Source: UBA7985 sp965658725 (GTDB lineage Bacteria; Pseudomonadota; Alphaproteobacteria; UBA7985). From it: a stretch of DNA of 24,572 bases. The notes under the pieces are model-generated. The model worked only from the letters and a program-made list of their open reading frames with translations, made no database searches and was not told where the DNA came from. The position numbers and the translations under genes were made by a program. The DNA is taken from positions 1 through 24,572 of the forward strand of contig CBFHUI010000037.1 in NCBI GenBank assembly GCA_965658725.1, written 5' to 3'. Each line of letters opens with the position of its first letter. Position 1 is the first letter of the stretch. Positions 1 to 8,537 of the stretch are shown here, one piece after another.

Positions 1-2251
1 CCAGCGCAGCAAGGAAGGCTTGCGCATCCTCGTGCTCGATGTGCAGCTTGAAGGCCCGGCCTTGCTCGGCATCGCCGTCGGCAGCATCGTGCTCCTGCAG
101 CGTAATGTCTGCGCCCAGCACGGTTCCGATCCCGACCAGCTCATCCCCCGACTGACGCCCGGACAAGTTCACCCCACCGGCTTCCGCCAAGGGTGACAAG
201 GGGATGTCTAGGGTCTGGAACAGGTCGCTGGCCCCGGGGGAGCGGAAGGACCAGAAGCGGTTTCCTTCGGCGTCGAGATCACTGCCGCCAATTTCAGTAT
301 CACCGCTGCGCAGCGCCAGTTCCCAAGGGCTGCTCGCGTCCGTCCGCAAGACGGTCAGCCCGTCGATGGTCAGACGGTCGAGCACGTCAGCCACCAACGG
401 ATTGTCAGCGGCTTGCGGGGCGAAGCGTGCGATAGCCTTCTCCGCCGCGCGCGGGTCGCTGTTCAGCGTGACCGAAACTTGCCCGCTTTCGAGCGACTGG
501 CCATCGGCGGACAGGATGCCCGTGGTCTGGAACTGCGTCCCATCGTCTTCGGCAAAGCGCGCCTCGATGGCCGTGGTACCTTCATCGTTAGCGGTGAACG
601 TGGCTTCAAGATCGCTCAGGATGCGGCCGCCGAGATTGGCCTGTTCCGCGACCAGCGATAGCGAGCGCGAGCCCAGCGCTTTCATGCGCTGTGCAATCGC
701 TCGGCCCTGATCGGTGAGCGATGCGCTTTGATTCAGATCCGACGAGCCGGTCCATGCGTTCAGGTCGAGTTTATCCGTGACCAGCTCAATCCCGGTGTCA
801 CCAAAGCCTTCTGCGGAATCCAGCGAAAAGGGCATGCCGTCCACGTTGAACACGCCCTGAGCGGTGTTGACTGTGCCTTCCGTGATCTGCAGCGCGCCGT
901 CGATCATTTCTACCGCGCCATCAAAAGTCAGCCGACCCAGCGAGGCGATCAACTCCGCCCGCTCACTGTCTGGCACAAAGCTCGCTGCATCGTCTGCGAT
1001 GAGCTTGCCGGCAAAGCGCAAGCTATCCGGGCCGTCGAGGTCGAGGCGGTTGAGTGCCAGTGCGACGCCTTTAGCCGTATTGCCCTTAAGCGATGTCAGC
1101 GTTAGCCCGCTTTCACGCAGAGTTCCCTGCGTCACCAGTCGCTCCATCACCTCGCCGTTGGGCAGCGATACGCCCTGAGCAGCGATGTCAAAGTTCAGGC
1201 TCAGCCCCCCGAGATCGGCCACTGCACCGGGCAGAAGAGCCGTCCAATCGCGCAACGGAAGCTCCGCGGCAGACTCGCTCAAGCTCAGTCCCTTGCCGGT
1301 CAGTATCAGGTCCAGCGTCCCGCCGCTTTCATCAGGCGTGAAGCGCGCCTGCCCTCGCATCTGCTCGCCGCTGGAGCGGGTCAGGGTCAGGCCCTGAAAA
1401 TCATAGCCCTCCTGGTCACTCAAAACCCGGGCTTCGAGCGTCACGCCCTGCCCGTCTGCCAGCGCAAGCCGGTCGAACAAGGGGTGCTGAACGCCCTCAG
1501 CGGTCAGCTTCCAGTCGAGGTCTTCACGGATGACGAGGTTTTGGCCAAATTTCTCATCCACCGAACCGCGCAGGTTCAGCAGTGAGGCGTCTTCGCCGCG
1601 CACCTCGATATTGAAGCCGCGCTCTCCGCCGGGGTTGGCGTTCGGGACAAAGGAAACAGCGACCTCAAAGCGCTCATCCTGCGACCGCACCAAGCCCCGG
1701 GACTCAAAGGCGTAGTCGTTGACGCGCTGGACCTGCAAGTCCTCGATATCAAAGCGATAGTCCTGACCGAAGGGTTCATCACGATAGCGAATTTCGCCGC
1801 CGAGCAAACGCAGATTGGTCAGCGACGAAGGCGCGCTGTCCCGGCCTGTCAGCCCGGAAAACAACGGCGCAGCGCCAAAGGTGACAGACTGGTTTGCGGC
1901 GCGCGTCACGTGGATCACTGCGCGGTCGAGTACGACAGCTTCCACCGCGATTTGACCGGTCGCCAGCGCGCGCCCGGCGAGGTCAAAGGTCGCTGTATCA
2001 GCGGACAGCAGCACCTCGTCCGTCGCCGAGCCATCGCCGAGAACGCGAACATCCGTCAATTGCAGCTTGGGTCGTGGCAGGAAGACAATGGCGGCATCTT
2101 CGCCCGCGGTCACCGGCTGACCCAGCGCGCGGGTCAGCCCGACAAGCGCCTGGGCGCGGTAGGCGCTGGGGCTAAGAAAACGCGGCATCAGGCTCAGAGC
2201 GGCGATGAATACGCCAATCAGAGCCGCGATGAATATCCCCAGTCGAAGCAT
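1..2251 (-). CDS. AsmA-like membrane-anchored envelope protein (C-terminus outside window)
   Basis: This open frame has 750 codons in the window and no stop before the left edge, so the 3' end is missing. It starts MLRLGIFIAALIGVFIAALS: a short basic N-terminus and one hydrophobic helix at about residues 4-21, followed by a long beta-rich stretch without cysteine clusters or enzyme motifs. An early segment of the form 'PV..G....FLPRPKLQL.D' is the pattern I recognise from AsmA proteins. AsmA/YdbH/TamB-type proteins are anchored in the inner membrane, span the periplasm and are implicated in phospholipid transport to the outer membrane and in outer-membrane assembly; that role is family knowledge. 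The ATG has a GGGTAGG-like ribosome site a few bases upstream. It is the last visible gene of the minus-strand block, 81 bases after pccB. I am sure it is coding and fairly sure of the AsmA class. Confidence 0.75.
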   Translation of the reverse strand, partial: MLRLGIFIAALIGVFIAALSLMPRFLSPSAYRAQALVGLTRALGQPVTAGEDAAIVFLPRPKLQLTDVRVLGDGSATDEVLLSADTATFDLAGRALATGQIAVEAVVLDRAVIHVTRAANQSVTFGAAPLFSGLTGRDSAPSSLTNLRLLGGEIRYRDEPFGQDYRFDIEDLQVQRVNDYAFESRGLVRSQDERFEVAVSFVPNANPGGERGFNIEVRGEDASLLNLRGSVDEKFGQNLVIREDLDWKLTAEGVQHPLFDRLALADGQGVTLEARVLSDQEGYDFQGLTLTRSSGEQMRGQARFTPDESGGTLDLILTGKGLSLSESAAELPLRDWTALLPGAVADLGGLSLNFDIAAQGVSLPNGEVMERLVTQGTLRESGLTLTSLKGNTAKGVALALNRLDLDGPDSLRFAGKLIADDAASFVPDSERAELIASLGRLTFDGAVEMIDGALQITEGTVNTAQGVFNVDGMPFSLDSAEGFGDTGIELVTDKLDLNAWTGSSDLNQSASLTDQGRAIAQRMKALGSRSLSLVAEQANLGGRILSDLEATFTANDEGTTAIEARFAEDDGTQFQTTGILSADGQSLESGQVSVTLNSDPRAAEKAIARFAPQAADNPLVADVLDRLTIDGLTVLRTDASSPWELALRSGDTEIGGSDLDAEGNRFWSFRSPGASDLFQTLDIPLSPLAEAGGVNLSGRQSGDELVGIGTVLGADITLQEHDAADGDAEQGRAFKLHIEHEDAQAFLAAL

Positions 2252-2332
2252 TGCCTACCCTTTGGACCTATCTGGTTTGTTGGTCTTATAGCGAGAACGC
2301 CCGACGCGGAAAAGCAAAGCTTATACAGGTAA

Positions 2333-3865
2333 TTACAGGGGAATGTTCCCGTGCTTGCGCCAGGGGTTTTCCAGCCGCTTTGTCTTCAACATATCGAGCG
2401 ATTGTATGATCCGCCGCCGGGTTCCGTGCGGCATGATCACGTCGTCGATGTAGCCCCGCTTTGCGGCGACAAAGGGGTTGGCGAAGGCGTCCTGGTATTC
2501 GTCTGTCCGGCGCTGGAGTTGCTCCGGATCACCGGCTTCACGGCGGAAAATGATCTCCACCGCGCCCTTCGCGCCCATGACGGCAATTTCCGACGTCGGC
2601 CAGGCAAAGTTGGCGTCGCCGCGCAGGTGCTTTGAGGCCATCACGTCGTAAGCGCCGCCGTAAGCCTTGCGCGTGATAACAGTCACCTTCGGCACCGTGC
2701 ACTCTGCGTAGGCATAAAGCAGCTTCGCCCCATGCTTGATGATACCGCCGTGCTCCTGATCCTTGCCCGGCAGGAAGCCCGGAACGTCGACCAGTGTCAC
2801 CACCGGAATGTTGAAGGCGTCACAGAAGCGGATAAAGCGCGCCGCCTTGCGGCTGGCGTCGATATCCAGACACCCGGCCTGCTCCATGGGCTGGTTTGCC
2901 ACAATGCCAACGGTCGAACCGTCCATGCGCGCAAGACCAATGATGATGTTGGCCGCATAGTCGGGCTGTAGCTCAAAGAACTCGCGGTCATCGACAATGC
3001 GGTCAATCACTTCTTTCATGTCGTAAGGCTTGGATGGGTCTTCGGGGACCAGCCGGTCGAGCGCATGAATATCGCGGCGCGGGTCATCGAGGGTGGGCTT
3101 GACCGGTGCCCGATCGCGGTTGTTCAGCGGCAGAAAGCTGAAGAAACGGCGCAGGTTGAGCAGGGCGTCAATGTCATTCTCAAAAGCCGCATCAGCAACG
3201 CCACTAATGGCCGTATGCGTCGAAGCACCGCCGAGTTCTTCCTGCGTGATGTCCTCGTGGGTCACGGTCTTCACCACGTCCGGGCCGGTGACGAACATGT
3301 AAGACGTATCGCGGACCATGAAGATGAAATCCGTGATCGCCGGGGAGTACACGGCCCCGCCGGCACAGGGGCCCATGATCATGGAGATTTGCGGAATCAC
3401 CCCGCTGGCCAGCACGTTCTGCTGAAACACGTCCGCGTAACCGCCCAGACTGGCGACACCTTCCTGGATCCGCGCGCCACCACTGTCGGCCAGACCGATT
3501 ACAGGCGCACCGACTTTCATTGCCTGCTCCATGACCTTGCAGATCTTTTCCGCGTGGGCCTCGGACAGAGATCCGCCGAAAACGGTGAAATCCTGACTGT
3601 AAACAAAGGTACGGCGCCCATCGATGGTGCCGTGGCCCGTGACCACGCCGTCGCCGGGAATGCGGTTGTCCGCCATACCGAAATCCGTGGCGCGGTGCTC
3701 GACGAACATGTCGAGTTCTTCAAAAGATCCGGGATCGAGCAGCACTTCCAGCCTTTCCCGCGCGGTCAGCTTGCCGCGCTTGTGCTGGTTGTCGATGCGT
3801 GCCTGACCACCGCCCAGTCGGGCGCGCTCTCGGCGTCGTGCAAGTTCAGCTACGTGATTGGCCAA
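2333..3865 (-). CDS. pccB: Propionyl-CoA carboxylase beta chain (carboxyltransferase subunit)
   Basis: The 510-residue product is the carboxyltransferase half of a biotin-dependent acyl-CoA carboxylase. It moves carboxyl from carboxybiotin to propionyl-CoA to give methylmalonyl-CoA (propionate, odd-chain and branched-chain catabolism). Full family length, with two crotonase-like halves. Visible are DSGGARIQEG (about 127-136) and GPCAGGAVYSPA (about 165-176) in the N-half, and NQPMEQAGCLD (about 324-334) and RKAYGGAYDVM (about 399-409) in the C-half. Asp407 in the last motif matches, from memory, the residue linked to propionyl- over acetyl-CoA preference in Streptomyces PccB. The start is TTG at 3865: a strong GGAGGAGAG site precedes it, an in-frame stop lies 27 bases upstream, and there is no ATG between. 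The biotin-carrying alpha subunit is not in the window. The neighbours are housekeeping genes without an obvious link. Confidence 0.93.
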   Translation of the reverse strand: MANHVAELARRRERARLGGGQARIDNQHKRGKLTARERLEVLLDPGSFEELDMFVEHRATDFGMADNRIPGDGVVTGHGTIDGRRTFVYSQDFTVFGGSLSEAHAEKICKVMEQAMKVGAPVIGLADSGGARIQEGVASLGGYADVFQQNVLASGVIPQISMIMGPCAGGAVYSPAITDFIFMVRDTSYMFVTGPDVVKTVTHEDITQEELGGASTHTAISGVADAAFENDIDALLNLRRFFSFLPLNNRDRAPVKPTLDDPRRDIHALDRLVPEDPSKPYDMKEVIDRIVDDREFFELQPDYAANIIIGLARMDGSTVGIVANQPMEQAGCLDIDASRKAARFIRFCDAFNIPVVTLVDVPGFLPGKDQEHGGIIKHGAKLLYAYAECTVPKVTVITRKAYGGAYDVMASKHLRGDANFAWPTSEIAVMGAKGAVEIIFRREAGDPEQLQRRTDEYQDAFANPFVAAKRGYIDDVIMPHGTRRRIIQSLDMLKTKRLENPWRKHGNIPL

Positions 3866-3906
3866 GGTTCTCTCTCCTCCGGCTTTCGGCTTCAGTCTCG
3901 TTAGAC

Positions 3907-4647
3907 CTAGTCCTGTCGACTCAAGGCCGACAGAATGAGGCCTGCCGACCGCGCGTCTTCGCGCTTGCCGGCCAATGAGGCTTCGAGGTCTTCATCCGCT
4001 CCCCAAGTATCCAACTGGAAACGTTCCTCCAACGTCGCAAGGTCAACGGCCTCATCCGGCGAGATGCGGCCAAAGTAGACCGCCAGCGCCAGCACCAGAC
4101 TCCCCGTCGCGCCCACAAGCGTGCGCAGGGCGGTGATGTGCAGAATGTCCAAACGCTCCAACGGACGACGCAAAGCAAACAACGATTGCGCAGGCTGATC
4201 AACCGCCATGATCCCACGCGTCACGGTCAGCGGCGCGTCGAGCTGCTTGGCGGCCCAGTCGAGCAGCGGCTGCCAGCCCTCGTCCTGCTGCGCGCCCAAC
4301 GCCGCCGGGTCGCTCACTCGGTAACACAGCAAGTCCGTCTCCCCGTACTTCGCGGTTTCCTCGCGGATCAGGTCGATCTCATCGCCAAAGTTGTCGATCC
4401 CGGTGAACACCAGTTGGGTTACTGGCATGCTGCTCGGGATGACATCGCGTTCCTGCGCGTTCCACTCATCCGCCATGGCCTGCGCCAGGGAACGTGTGGG
4501 CAGATGCAGGTCGCGCTTTGCCGTTGTCTTCAGCTCGCGCGCGTCAAGCATGACCTGCCACCCGCTCCCCCCCTCAACCGGGGTAACGCTGGCGGTCTTG
4601 TAGAATTTGCGCAGTTTGGGCGCGTCACCGCTGCCGCCGATCTTCAT
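3907..4647 (-). CDS. ATP12-family F1-ATPase assembly chaperone
   Basis: The 246-residue protein matches the ATP12 family of alphaproteobacteria and mitochondria. ATP12 binds the F1 alpha subunit and prevents its aggregation before assembly of the alpha3beta3 hexamer; this is known of the family. Visible are the N-terminal KLRKFYK opening, the segment around ELKTTAKRDLHLPTRSLAQA, the AMADEWNAQ motif (about 56-64) and the helical C-terminal half with YRVSDP and WQPLLDWA. There is no signal peptide, so it acts in the cytoplasm. Its ATG overlaps the stop of the upstream HAD phosphatase gene (ATGA), implying translational coupling. No atp genes are in the window, which is normal because ATP12 is usually unlinked to the atp operon. 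Confidence 0.9.
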   Translation of the reverse strand: MKIGGSGDAPKLRKFYKTASVTPVEGGSGWQVMLDARELKTTAKRDLHLPTRSLAQAMADEWNAQERDVIPSSMPVTQLVFTGIDNFGDEIDLIREETAKYGETDLLCYRVSDPAALGAQQDEGWQPLLDWAAKQLDAPLTVTRGIMAVDQPAQSLFALRRPLERLDILHITALRTLVGATGSLVLALAVYFGRISPDEAVDLATLEERFQLDTWGADEDLEASLAGKREDARSAGLILSALSRQD

Positions 4648-5342
4648 GGGCGAAAGTCTCCGTGGCTCAGCTGTTTCAGCGCGGCGGGCAGTTCGGCGAA
4701 GGAGTGGATCAGGACGTGCGCCCCGGACTGCCGCAAGCGCGCTTCGCTGTGGTTGCCATAGGTCACGCCAATGGCAAAGGCTCCCGCGTTGCGGGCCATT
4801 TCCATGTCAAAGCTGGTGTCGCCGATCACCACCGTGTCTTCCGCCCGTGTCGCTGTCTCGTTGTTCGCGGTCCAGACCATGTCCGGTGCCGGTTTGCCGG
4901 GGTTGGTGTCCGGGGTTTGCAGGGAGTGGAAGTGCGCATCAAACCCGTACGTTTGAAGCACGGCATCCAGACCGCGCCGATCCTTGCCCGTCACCACGGC
5001 CATGAAGGTTTCGTCGTGGGTCAGCGCCGCCAGCGTCTCCGCCACGCCCTGATAGGGGCGCACGTTCTGCTCCCCCCGCGCCCGCTGTCCACGAAACGCC
5101 ACTCGGTAGCGCTCGGCCAATTCGCGCACTTCTTCGGGGTTGGCTTGGGGGGCCCAGTGTTCGACGCACAGTTCCAAGTGAAGCCCCACGACCTCCCGCA
5201 CTTGCGCGGCAGTCGGGGTTTCAAACGGGGTTCCGGCAAAGGCTTCGACCGAGGCATCCACAATGGCGGCAAGGCTGTCGATCAGCGTCCCATCCATGTC
5301 GAACGCCAGCAGGCTGAAGCGGTGTTCAGGTCGTTGGCTCAT
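4644..5342 (-). CDS. HAD-family phosphatase, phosphoglycolate phosphatase-like
   Basis: The 232-residue HAD hydrolase of the Gph/beta-phosphoglucomutase-like class carries all four HAD motifs. The nucleophile motif DMDGT spans residues 15-19, with Asp15 the expected phospho-accepting residue. A VVTGKDRRG segment supplies motif II Thr, NPGKPAPDM supplies the motif III Lys, and VIGDTSFDMEMARNAG supplies the acidic motif IV. A helical cap lies between motifs I and II. The fold gives phosphate-ester hydrolysis; the substrate (2-phosphoglycolate, a sugar phosphate or a nucleotide) cannot be read from the sequence. The gene sits between the pseudouridine synthase and ATP12 genes and overlaps the latter by four bases. 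Confidence 0.88.
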   Translation of the reverse strand: MSQRPEHRFSLLAFDMDGTLIDSLAAIVDASVEAFAGTPFETPTAAQVREVVGLHLELCVEHWAPQANPEEVRELAERYRVAFRGQRARGEQNVRPYQGVAETLAALTHDETFMAVVTGKDRRGLDAVLQTYGFDAHFHSLQTPDTNPGKPAPDMVWTANNETATRAEDTVVIGDTSFDMEMARNAGAFAIGVTYGNHSEARLRQSGAHVLIHSFAELPAALKQLSHGDFRP

Positions 5343-5374
5343 GGGGTTTTGGTGTCACGCCAGCCCTTGCCCGG

Positions 5375-6328
5375 TCAAGCGTTCAGGGCCTGTTCGAAGG
5401 CAGATGGCAGAGGTGCGCTCAGCCGGAGCGTACTGCCGTCCGGGTGGGGCAGCTCCAGCGCGGCCGCGTGCAGGTAGAGCCGTCTCGGGGCGGCGAAATC
5501 AGCGGGCAGGCGCTGGCCATACTTGCCATCGCCCAAGATCGCCCCGCCCAGATGGGCGGCGTGCACACGCAGTTGGTGCGTCCGTCCCGTGCGCGGCTCA
5601 AGCGAGAGCAGGACCCGCCCCTGAGCGCCGCGCTGTTCAACGCGATACAGGGTCTGCGCGCTCTGTGCCTCGGGGTGGTCGTGATCGACCATGACCCGCT
5701 CTTCCCCGCCAACGCGCGCTTTGAGCAGCGACGCGTCGATGACCCCGGCTTCTGCGTCATCCGGCCAGTGGGACACCAGCGCAAAGTAGGTTTTGCGTGC
5801 CTCCCGCGAAGCAAAGGCTTTGGTCAAAAACGCCGCCGCCTCTCGTCCCCGTCCCACGAGCAGCACGCCCGAGGTATCGCGGTCGAGCCGGTGCACCAGT
5901 CGGGGCACTTCGCCAGCAGCATTGGTAAAGGCCTCCAATGCGCCGTCCACGTGCCGCGTCGTCTTGCTGCCGCCCTGCACCGCTAACCCGGTTGGCTTGT
6001 CGAAAGCGAGCACGGGGCCGTCGTCGAGCAGGATCGCAGCGCGTAGCTGGTCGATCAATTTGGGGTCTACCGCCGATTGTTCCCTTGCGTCCGGCCCATT
6101 GCGCTGAGCCTGCGGAGGCAAGCGAAGAAGATCGCCAGTCTCGACACGTTCGGCGCCCTTGACCCGCTTACCGTTCAGCCGGACTTGCCCGGTCCGAAAC
6201 CACTTTTGCTGCGCGCCAAAGCCGATGTGCGGGGCGAGGTGCTTGACCAAGCGATCCAGCCGCTGTCCTGCCTGGTCGGCAGTGATTTCCAGTTCAACGG
6301 CCAAAGCTCTGCCCCACTGCGTAACCAA
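5375..6328 (-). CDS. RluA-family 23S rRNA pseudouridine synthase (RluC-like)
   Basis: The 317-residue product isomerises specific uridines in structured RNA, probably 23S rRNA, to pseudouridine. An N-terminal S4 RNA-binding domain (about residues 17-70, with GQRLDRLVKHL and GQVRLNGKRV) precedes the catalytic domain. The RluA signature HRLDRDTSG is at about 146-154, with Asp149 as the expected catalytic residue. RTGRTHQLRVH, a conserved C-terminal motif of the family, is also present. The domain order S4 plus synthase fits RluC/RluD better than RluA. The start is uncertain: there is no suitable ATG, only TTG at 6328 (35-base overlap with crcB) or TTG at 6304, near the crcB stop. Either way translation is probably coupled to crcB. 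Confidence 0.9.
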   Translation of the reverse strand: MVTQWGRALAVELEITADQAGQRLDRLVKHLAPHIGFGAQQKWFRTGQVRLNGKRVKGAERVETGDLLRLPPQAQRNGPDAREQSAVDPKLIDQLRAAILLDDGPVLAFDKPTGLAVQGGSKTTRHVDGALEAFTNAAGEVPRLVHRLDRDTSGVLLVGRGREAAAFLTKAFASREARKTYFALVSHWPDDAEAGVIDASLLKARVGGEERVMVDHDHPEAQSAQTLYRVEQRGAQGRVLLSLEPRTGRTHQLRVHAAHLGGAILGDGKYGQRLPADFAAPRRLYLHAAALELPHPDGSTLRLSAPLPSAFEQALNA

Positions 6329-6665
6329 TCCAGCATCCAGCTACAGTGATCATCACCGTACCAACGACATAGGCCATAGCCACCGCCATCCGCCCCGCGC
6401 GCAGCGCGTCCACCGCTTCCATGGCAAAAGTTGAGAAGGTCGTCAGCGCGCCCAGCACACCAACCAGCAGGAACAGCCGAAGCGGGCTGTCCCAAGCATC
6501 TGCACCTCGAAACATCGCGGCGAGAAAACCCATGGCGAGCGACCCGACTGCATTGGCAACGAACGTACCCACCGGTACGCCGCCGACACTGCCAATCGAC
6601 AGTAATAGACCATAGCGCAGACATGCGCCCAGCGCGCCACCCAGCGCAACCGATAGCCAGATCAT
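6294..6665 (-). CDS. crcB: Fluoride-specific ion channel CrcB/FluC
   Basis: The small 123-residue membrane protein has four predicted helices, the normal size for CrcB/Fluc. These assemble as dual-topology dimers that let fluoride leave the cytoplasm (family knowledge). Hallmarks visible are GGALGACLRYG (about 9-19), GTFVANAVGS with Asn38, and GVLGALTTFSTFAMEA (69-84), which contains the TTFSTF signature with Phe77 and Phe80 at the fluoride pathway. The ATG at 6665 overlaps the rarA stop (ATGA). No fluoride riboswitch is visible directly upstream, since the gene lies inside rarA's transcript, so expression is probably constitutive with the block. Confidence 0.95.
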   Translation of the reverse strand: MIWLSVALGGALGACLRYGLLLSIGSVGGVPVGTFVANAVGSLAMGFLAAMFRGADAWDSPLRLFLLVGVLGALTTFSTFAMEAVDALRAGRMAVAMAYVVGTVMITVAGCWIGYAVGQSFGR

Positions 6666-7972
6666 CCGCCCTCGCCTCCCTGCTTACGCTCACGCAGACG
6701 CGCCCAGTACTCCAACCGCTTTTGAATATCGCGCTCAAAGCCGCGCTCCACAGGACGGTAGAACTGCTCCCGGTTCATGCCATCGGGGAAGTAATCCTGC
6801 CCGGAAAAGCCATCCTCGGCATCGTGGTCATACTGGTAGTCCGCGCCATAGCCAATGTCCTTCATCAGCGATGTCGGCGCATTGAGAATATGCTTGGGTG
6901 GCGGCAGGGAGCCTGTCTTCTGCGCCGTCGAAAAACCGGCCTTGTGCGCCGCGTAGGCCGCGTTCGACTTGGGCGCAGTCGCCAGATAGAGCACCGTATT
7001 CGCCAGCGCGAGATCACCCTCCGGGCTGCCCAGCCGCTCATAGACCTGCCAAGCATTGAGCGCGTGAGTCATGGCGTGTGGATCGGCCAGACCGATGTCC
7101 TCAACCGCAAACCGAGTCAGACGGCGGGCGATGTAGTTGGGGTCTTCCCCGCCCGCGAGCATTCGCTCGAACCAATAAAGTGCCGCATCGGCGTCTGAGC
7201 CGCGCAAGGATTTGTGCAGGGCGGAAATCAGGTTGTAGTGGCTGTCCTGCCCCTTGTCATAGACCGGCCGGCGGCGCTGCACGATCTTGAGCAGGCGGTC
7301 GGGGGTCAGTGTCTCCAGTCCGGCCGACGCCCAAACTTGCTCCGCGAGATTGAGCAAGTAGCGGCCATCGCCATCGGCAAGCGCACACGGGGTCTCCCGC
7401 GCTTCGTCATCGAGCGGCAAGGCGCGGCCTTCGACCCGCTCGGCACGTTTGAGCAGCTCCTCAAGGTCTGCCGCGTCCAAGCGCTCCAGCACCAGCACCT
7501 GACAGCGCGAAAGTAATGCGGCGTTCAGTTCGAACGACGGGTTCTCAGTGGTCGCACCCAGCAGCACGATGGTGCCATCCTCGACCACAGGCAGAAAGCT
7601 GTCCTGCTGAGACTTGTTGAAGCGGTGAATCTCATCGACGAACAGCAGGGTCGCCCGGCCGTCTCGGCGGCGCGCGCGGGCGGCGTCGAACAGCTTCTTG
7701 AGGTCAGCAACCCCGGCGAAAATGGCGGAGATTGACTCAAACTCGAAATCGCCGATCTGCGCCATCAGCCGCGCGAGCGTGGTTTTGCCGCAACCTGGCG
7801 GCCCCCAGAGAATGGAGGACACCAACCGGTCTTGCGCCACCATTCGACGCAGCGGCGCGTCTTCGGCCAGCAACTGCTGCTGCCCTACCACATCGTCGAG
7901 GCTCTGCGGCCTCATCCGGTCGGCAAGGGGCTGCTGGGCGTTGGTGCTTTGACTGAAAAGGCTGTCGGTCAT
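6662..7972 (-). CDS. rarA: Replication-associated recombination protein A (AAA+ ATPase, MgsA/RarA)
   Basis: The 436-residue AAA+ ATPase belongs to the RarA/MgsA/WRNIP1 family, related to clamp-loader subunits, which acts at stalled replication forks. Domains in order are an N-terminal segment with PLADRMRPQSLDDVVGQ (15-31), Walker A GPPGCGKTT (57-65), Walker B LLFVDEIHRF (109-118), sensor 1 in LLGATTENPSFE, then a helical lid and the C-terminal tetramerisation region (SALHKSLRGSDADAALYW, GYGADYQYDHD and QDYFPDGM). Length and motifs are those of an intact family member. Its start overlaps the stop of the upstream membrane protein by four bases and its stop overlaps the crcB start. Confidence 0.96.
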   Translation of the reverse strand: MTDSLFSQSTNAQQPLADRMRPQSLDDVVGQQQLLAEDAPLRRMVAQDRLVSSILWGPPGCGKTTLARLMAQIGDFEFESISAIFAGVADLKKLFDAARARRRDGRATLLFVDEIHRFNKSQQDSFLPVVEDGTIVLLGATTENPSFELNAALLSRCQVLVLERLDAADLEELLKRAERVEGRALPLDDEARETPCALADGDGRYLLNLAEQVWASAGLETLTPDRLLKIVQRRRPVYDKGQDSHYNLISALHKSLRGSDADAALYWFERMLAGGEDPNYIARRLTRFAVEDIGLADPHAMTHALNAWQVYERLGSPEGDLALANTVLYLATAPKSNAAYAAHKAGFSTAQKTGSLPPPKHILNAPTSLMKDIGYGADYQYDHDAEDGFSGQDYFPDGMNREQFYRPVERGFERDIQKRLEYWARLRERKQGGEGG

Positions 7973-8280
7973 CCCATCCGTTTGCGCAGTCGGGGCAGAT
8001 TAAGCAAGAGCCAAAGCCCGAACACCGGGCTGCCAATCACGTTTATCGCCACGATCCACGGCAGCGACGCGAGCTTGTTCTTTGAAAACACAAACATCAC
8101 CACCGACATCAGCCAGAAGGAGATATAGAGGTCTGCAAGTGTCACCTGATTCCACGGCTCATTGAGCGCGGCAAGGAAGGCATCGAGGGAACCGGCCTGA
8201 AAGCCGTAGCCGACAATCAGCAGCATGATGACAGACAAAATCAGCACGATCAGGCGCGCCGGATCGGAAAATAAGCTCAT
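7969..8280 (-). CDS. Small three-helix membrane protein, unknown function
   Basis: The 103-residue product starts MSLFSDPARLIVLILSVIML and has three hydrophobic segments (about 8-27, 49-64 and 73-93), ending in a basic tail RLRKRMG. A segment of the form NPWNQVTLADLYISF suggests the DUF1475-type membrane proteins, but this is a recollection and low confidence. I chose the ATG at 8280 over an upstream in-frame start at 8310 because AGGAGT (8288-8293) lies 7 bases before it. The gene is the first of the minus-strand block and overlaps rarA by four bases. Function is unknown; it does not look like a transporter or a toxin. Confidence 0.75.
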   Translation of the reverse strand: MSLFSDPARLIVLILSVIMLLIVGYGFQAGSLDAFLAALNEPWNQVTLADLYISFWLMSVVMFVFSKNKLASLPWIVAINVIGSPVFGLWLLLNLPRLRKRMG

Positions 8281-8537
8281 AGTCGGGACTCCTCGGTGGG
8301 GGTGCGTCAAAAAGGGACTCTAAGGGCAAGATTGCGCAATTTGCGGTTCTGGAAAGGCAAAAGCGGCTGATTCTGACCCAGAATCTCCGATTCCTTCACG
8401 CCGCTGTGCACGCTGCCTTAATTCAACCTTTCCAACGTGCGACCCGAGCCCCAAATTATCGCAAAGACTTCAGAAGATCGAAAAGCCGCTTTGGGTCCAC
8501 ACGGACTCCGCGCGCGGCTTGCTTCAAGGAGACAGCA
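8281..8537. promoter_or_regulatory. Divergent intergenic region, probable back-to-back promoters
   Basis: These 257 bases separate the start of the minus-strand gene block from the plus-strand protease gene, so promoters for both must lie here or just inside. Two short perfect inverted repeats are visible. ATTGCGCAAT (8331-8340) is a 10-base palindrome. GATTCTG (8369-8375) is matched by CAGAATC (8379-8385) across a 3-base spacer. Either could be an operator. I see no convincing -35/-10 pair or heat-shock sigma-32 promoter. Confidence 0.4.
8526..8531 (+). promoter_or_regulatory. Ribosome binding site deciding the TTG start of the Deg protease
   Basis: AAGGAG lies six bases before TTG at 8538, and the codons that follow encode a textbook signal peptide. 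An upstream in-frame start at 8406 would add 44 residues unlike any secretion signal, so the TTG is the likelier start. Confidence 0.75.

Noticed and set aside
3065..3904. Plus-strand frame of 279 codons opposite pccB
   Set aside because: A shadow of the pccB codons in GC-rich DNA; the minus strand encodes a full, motif-bearing PccB.
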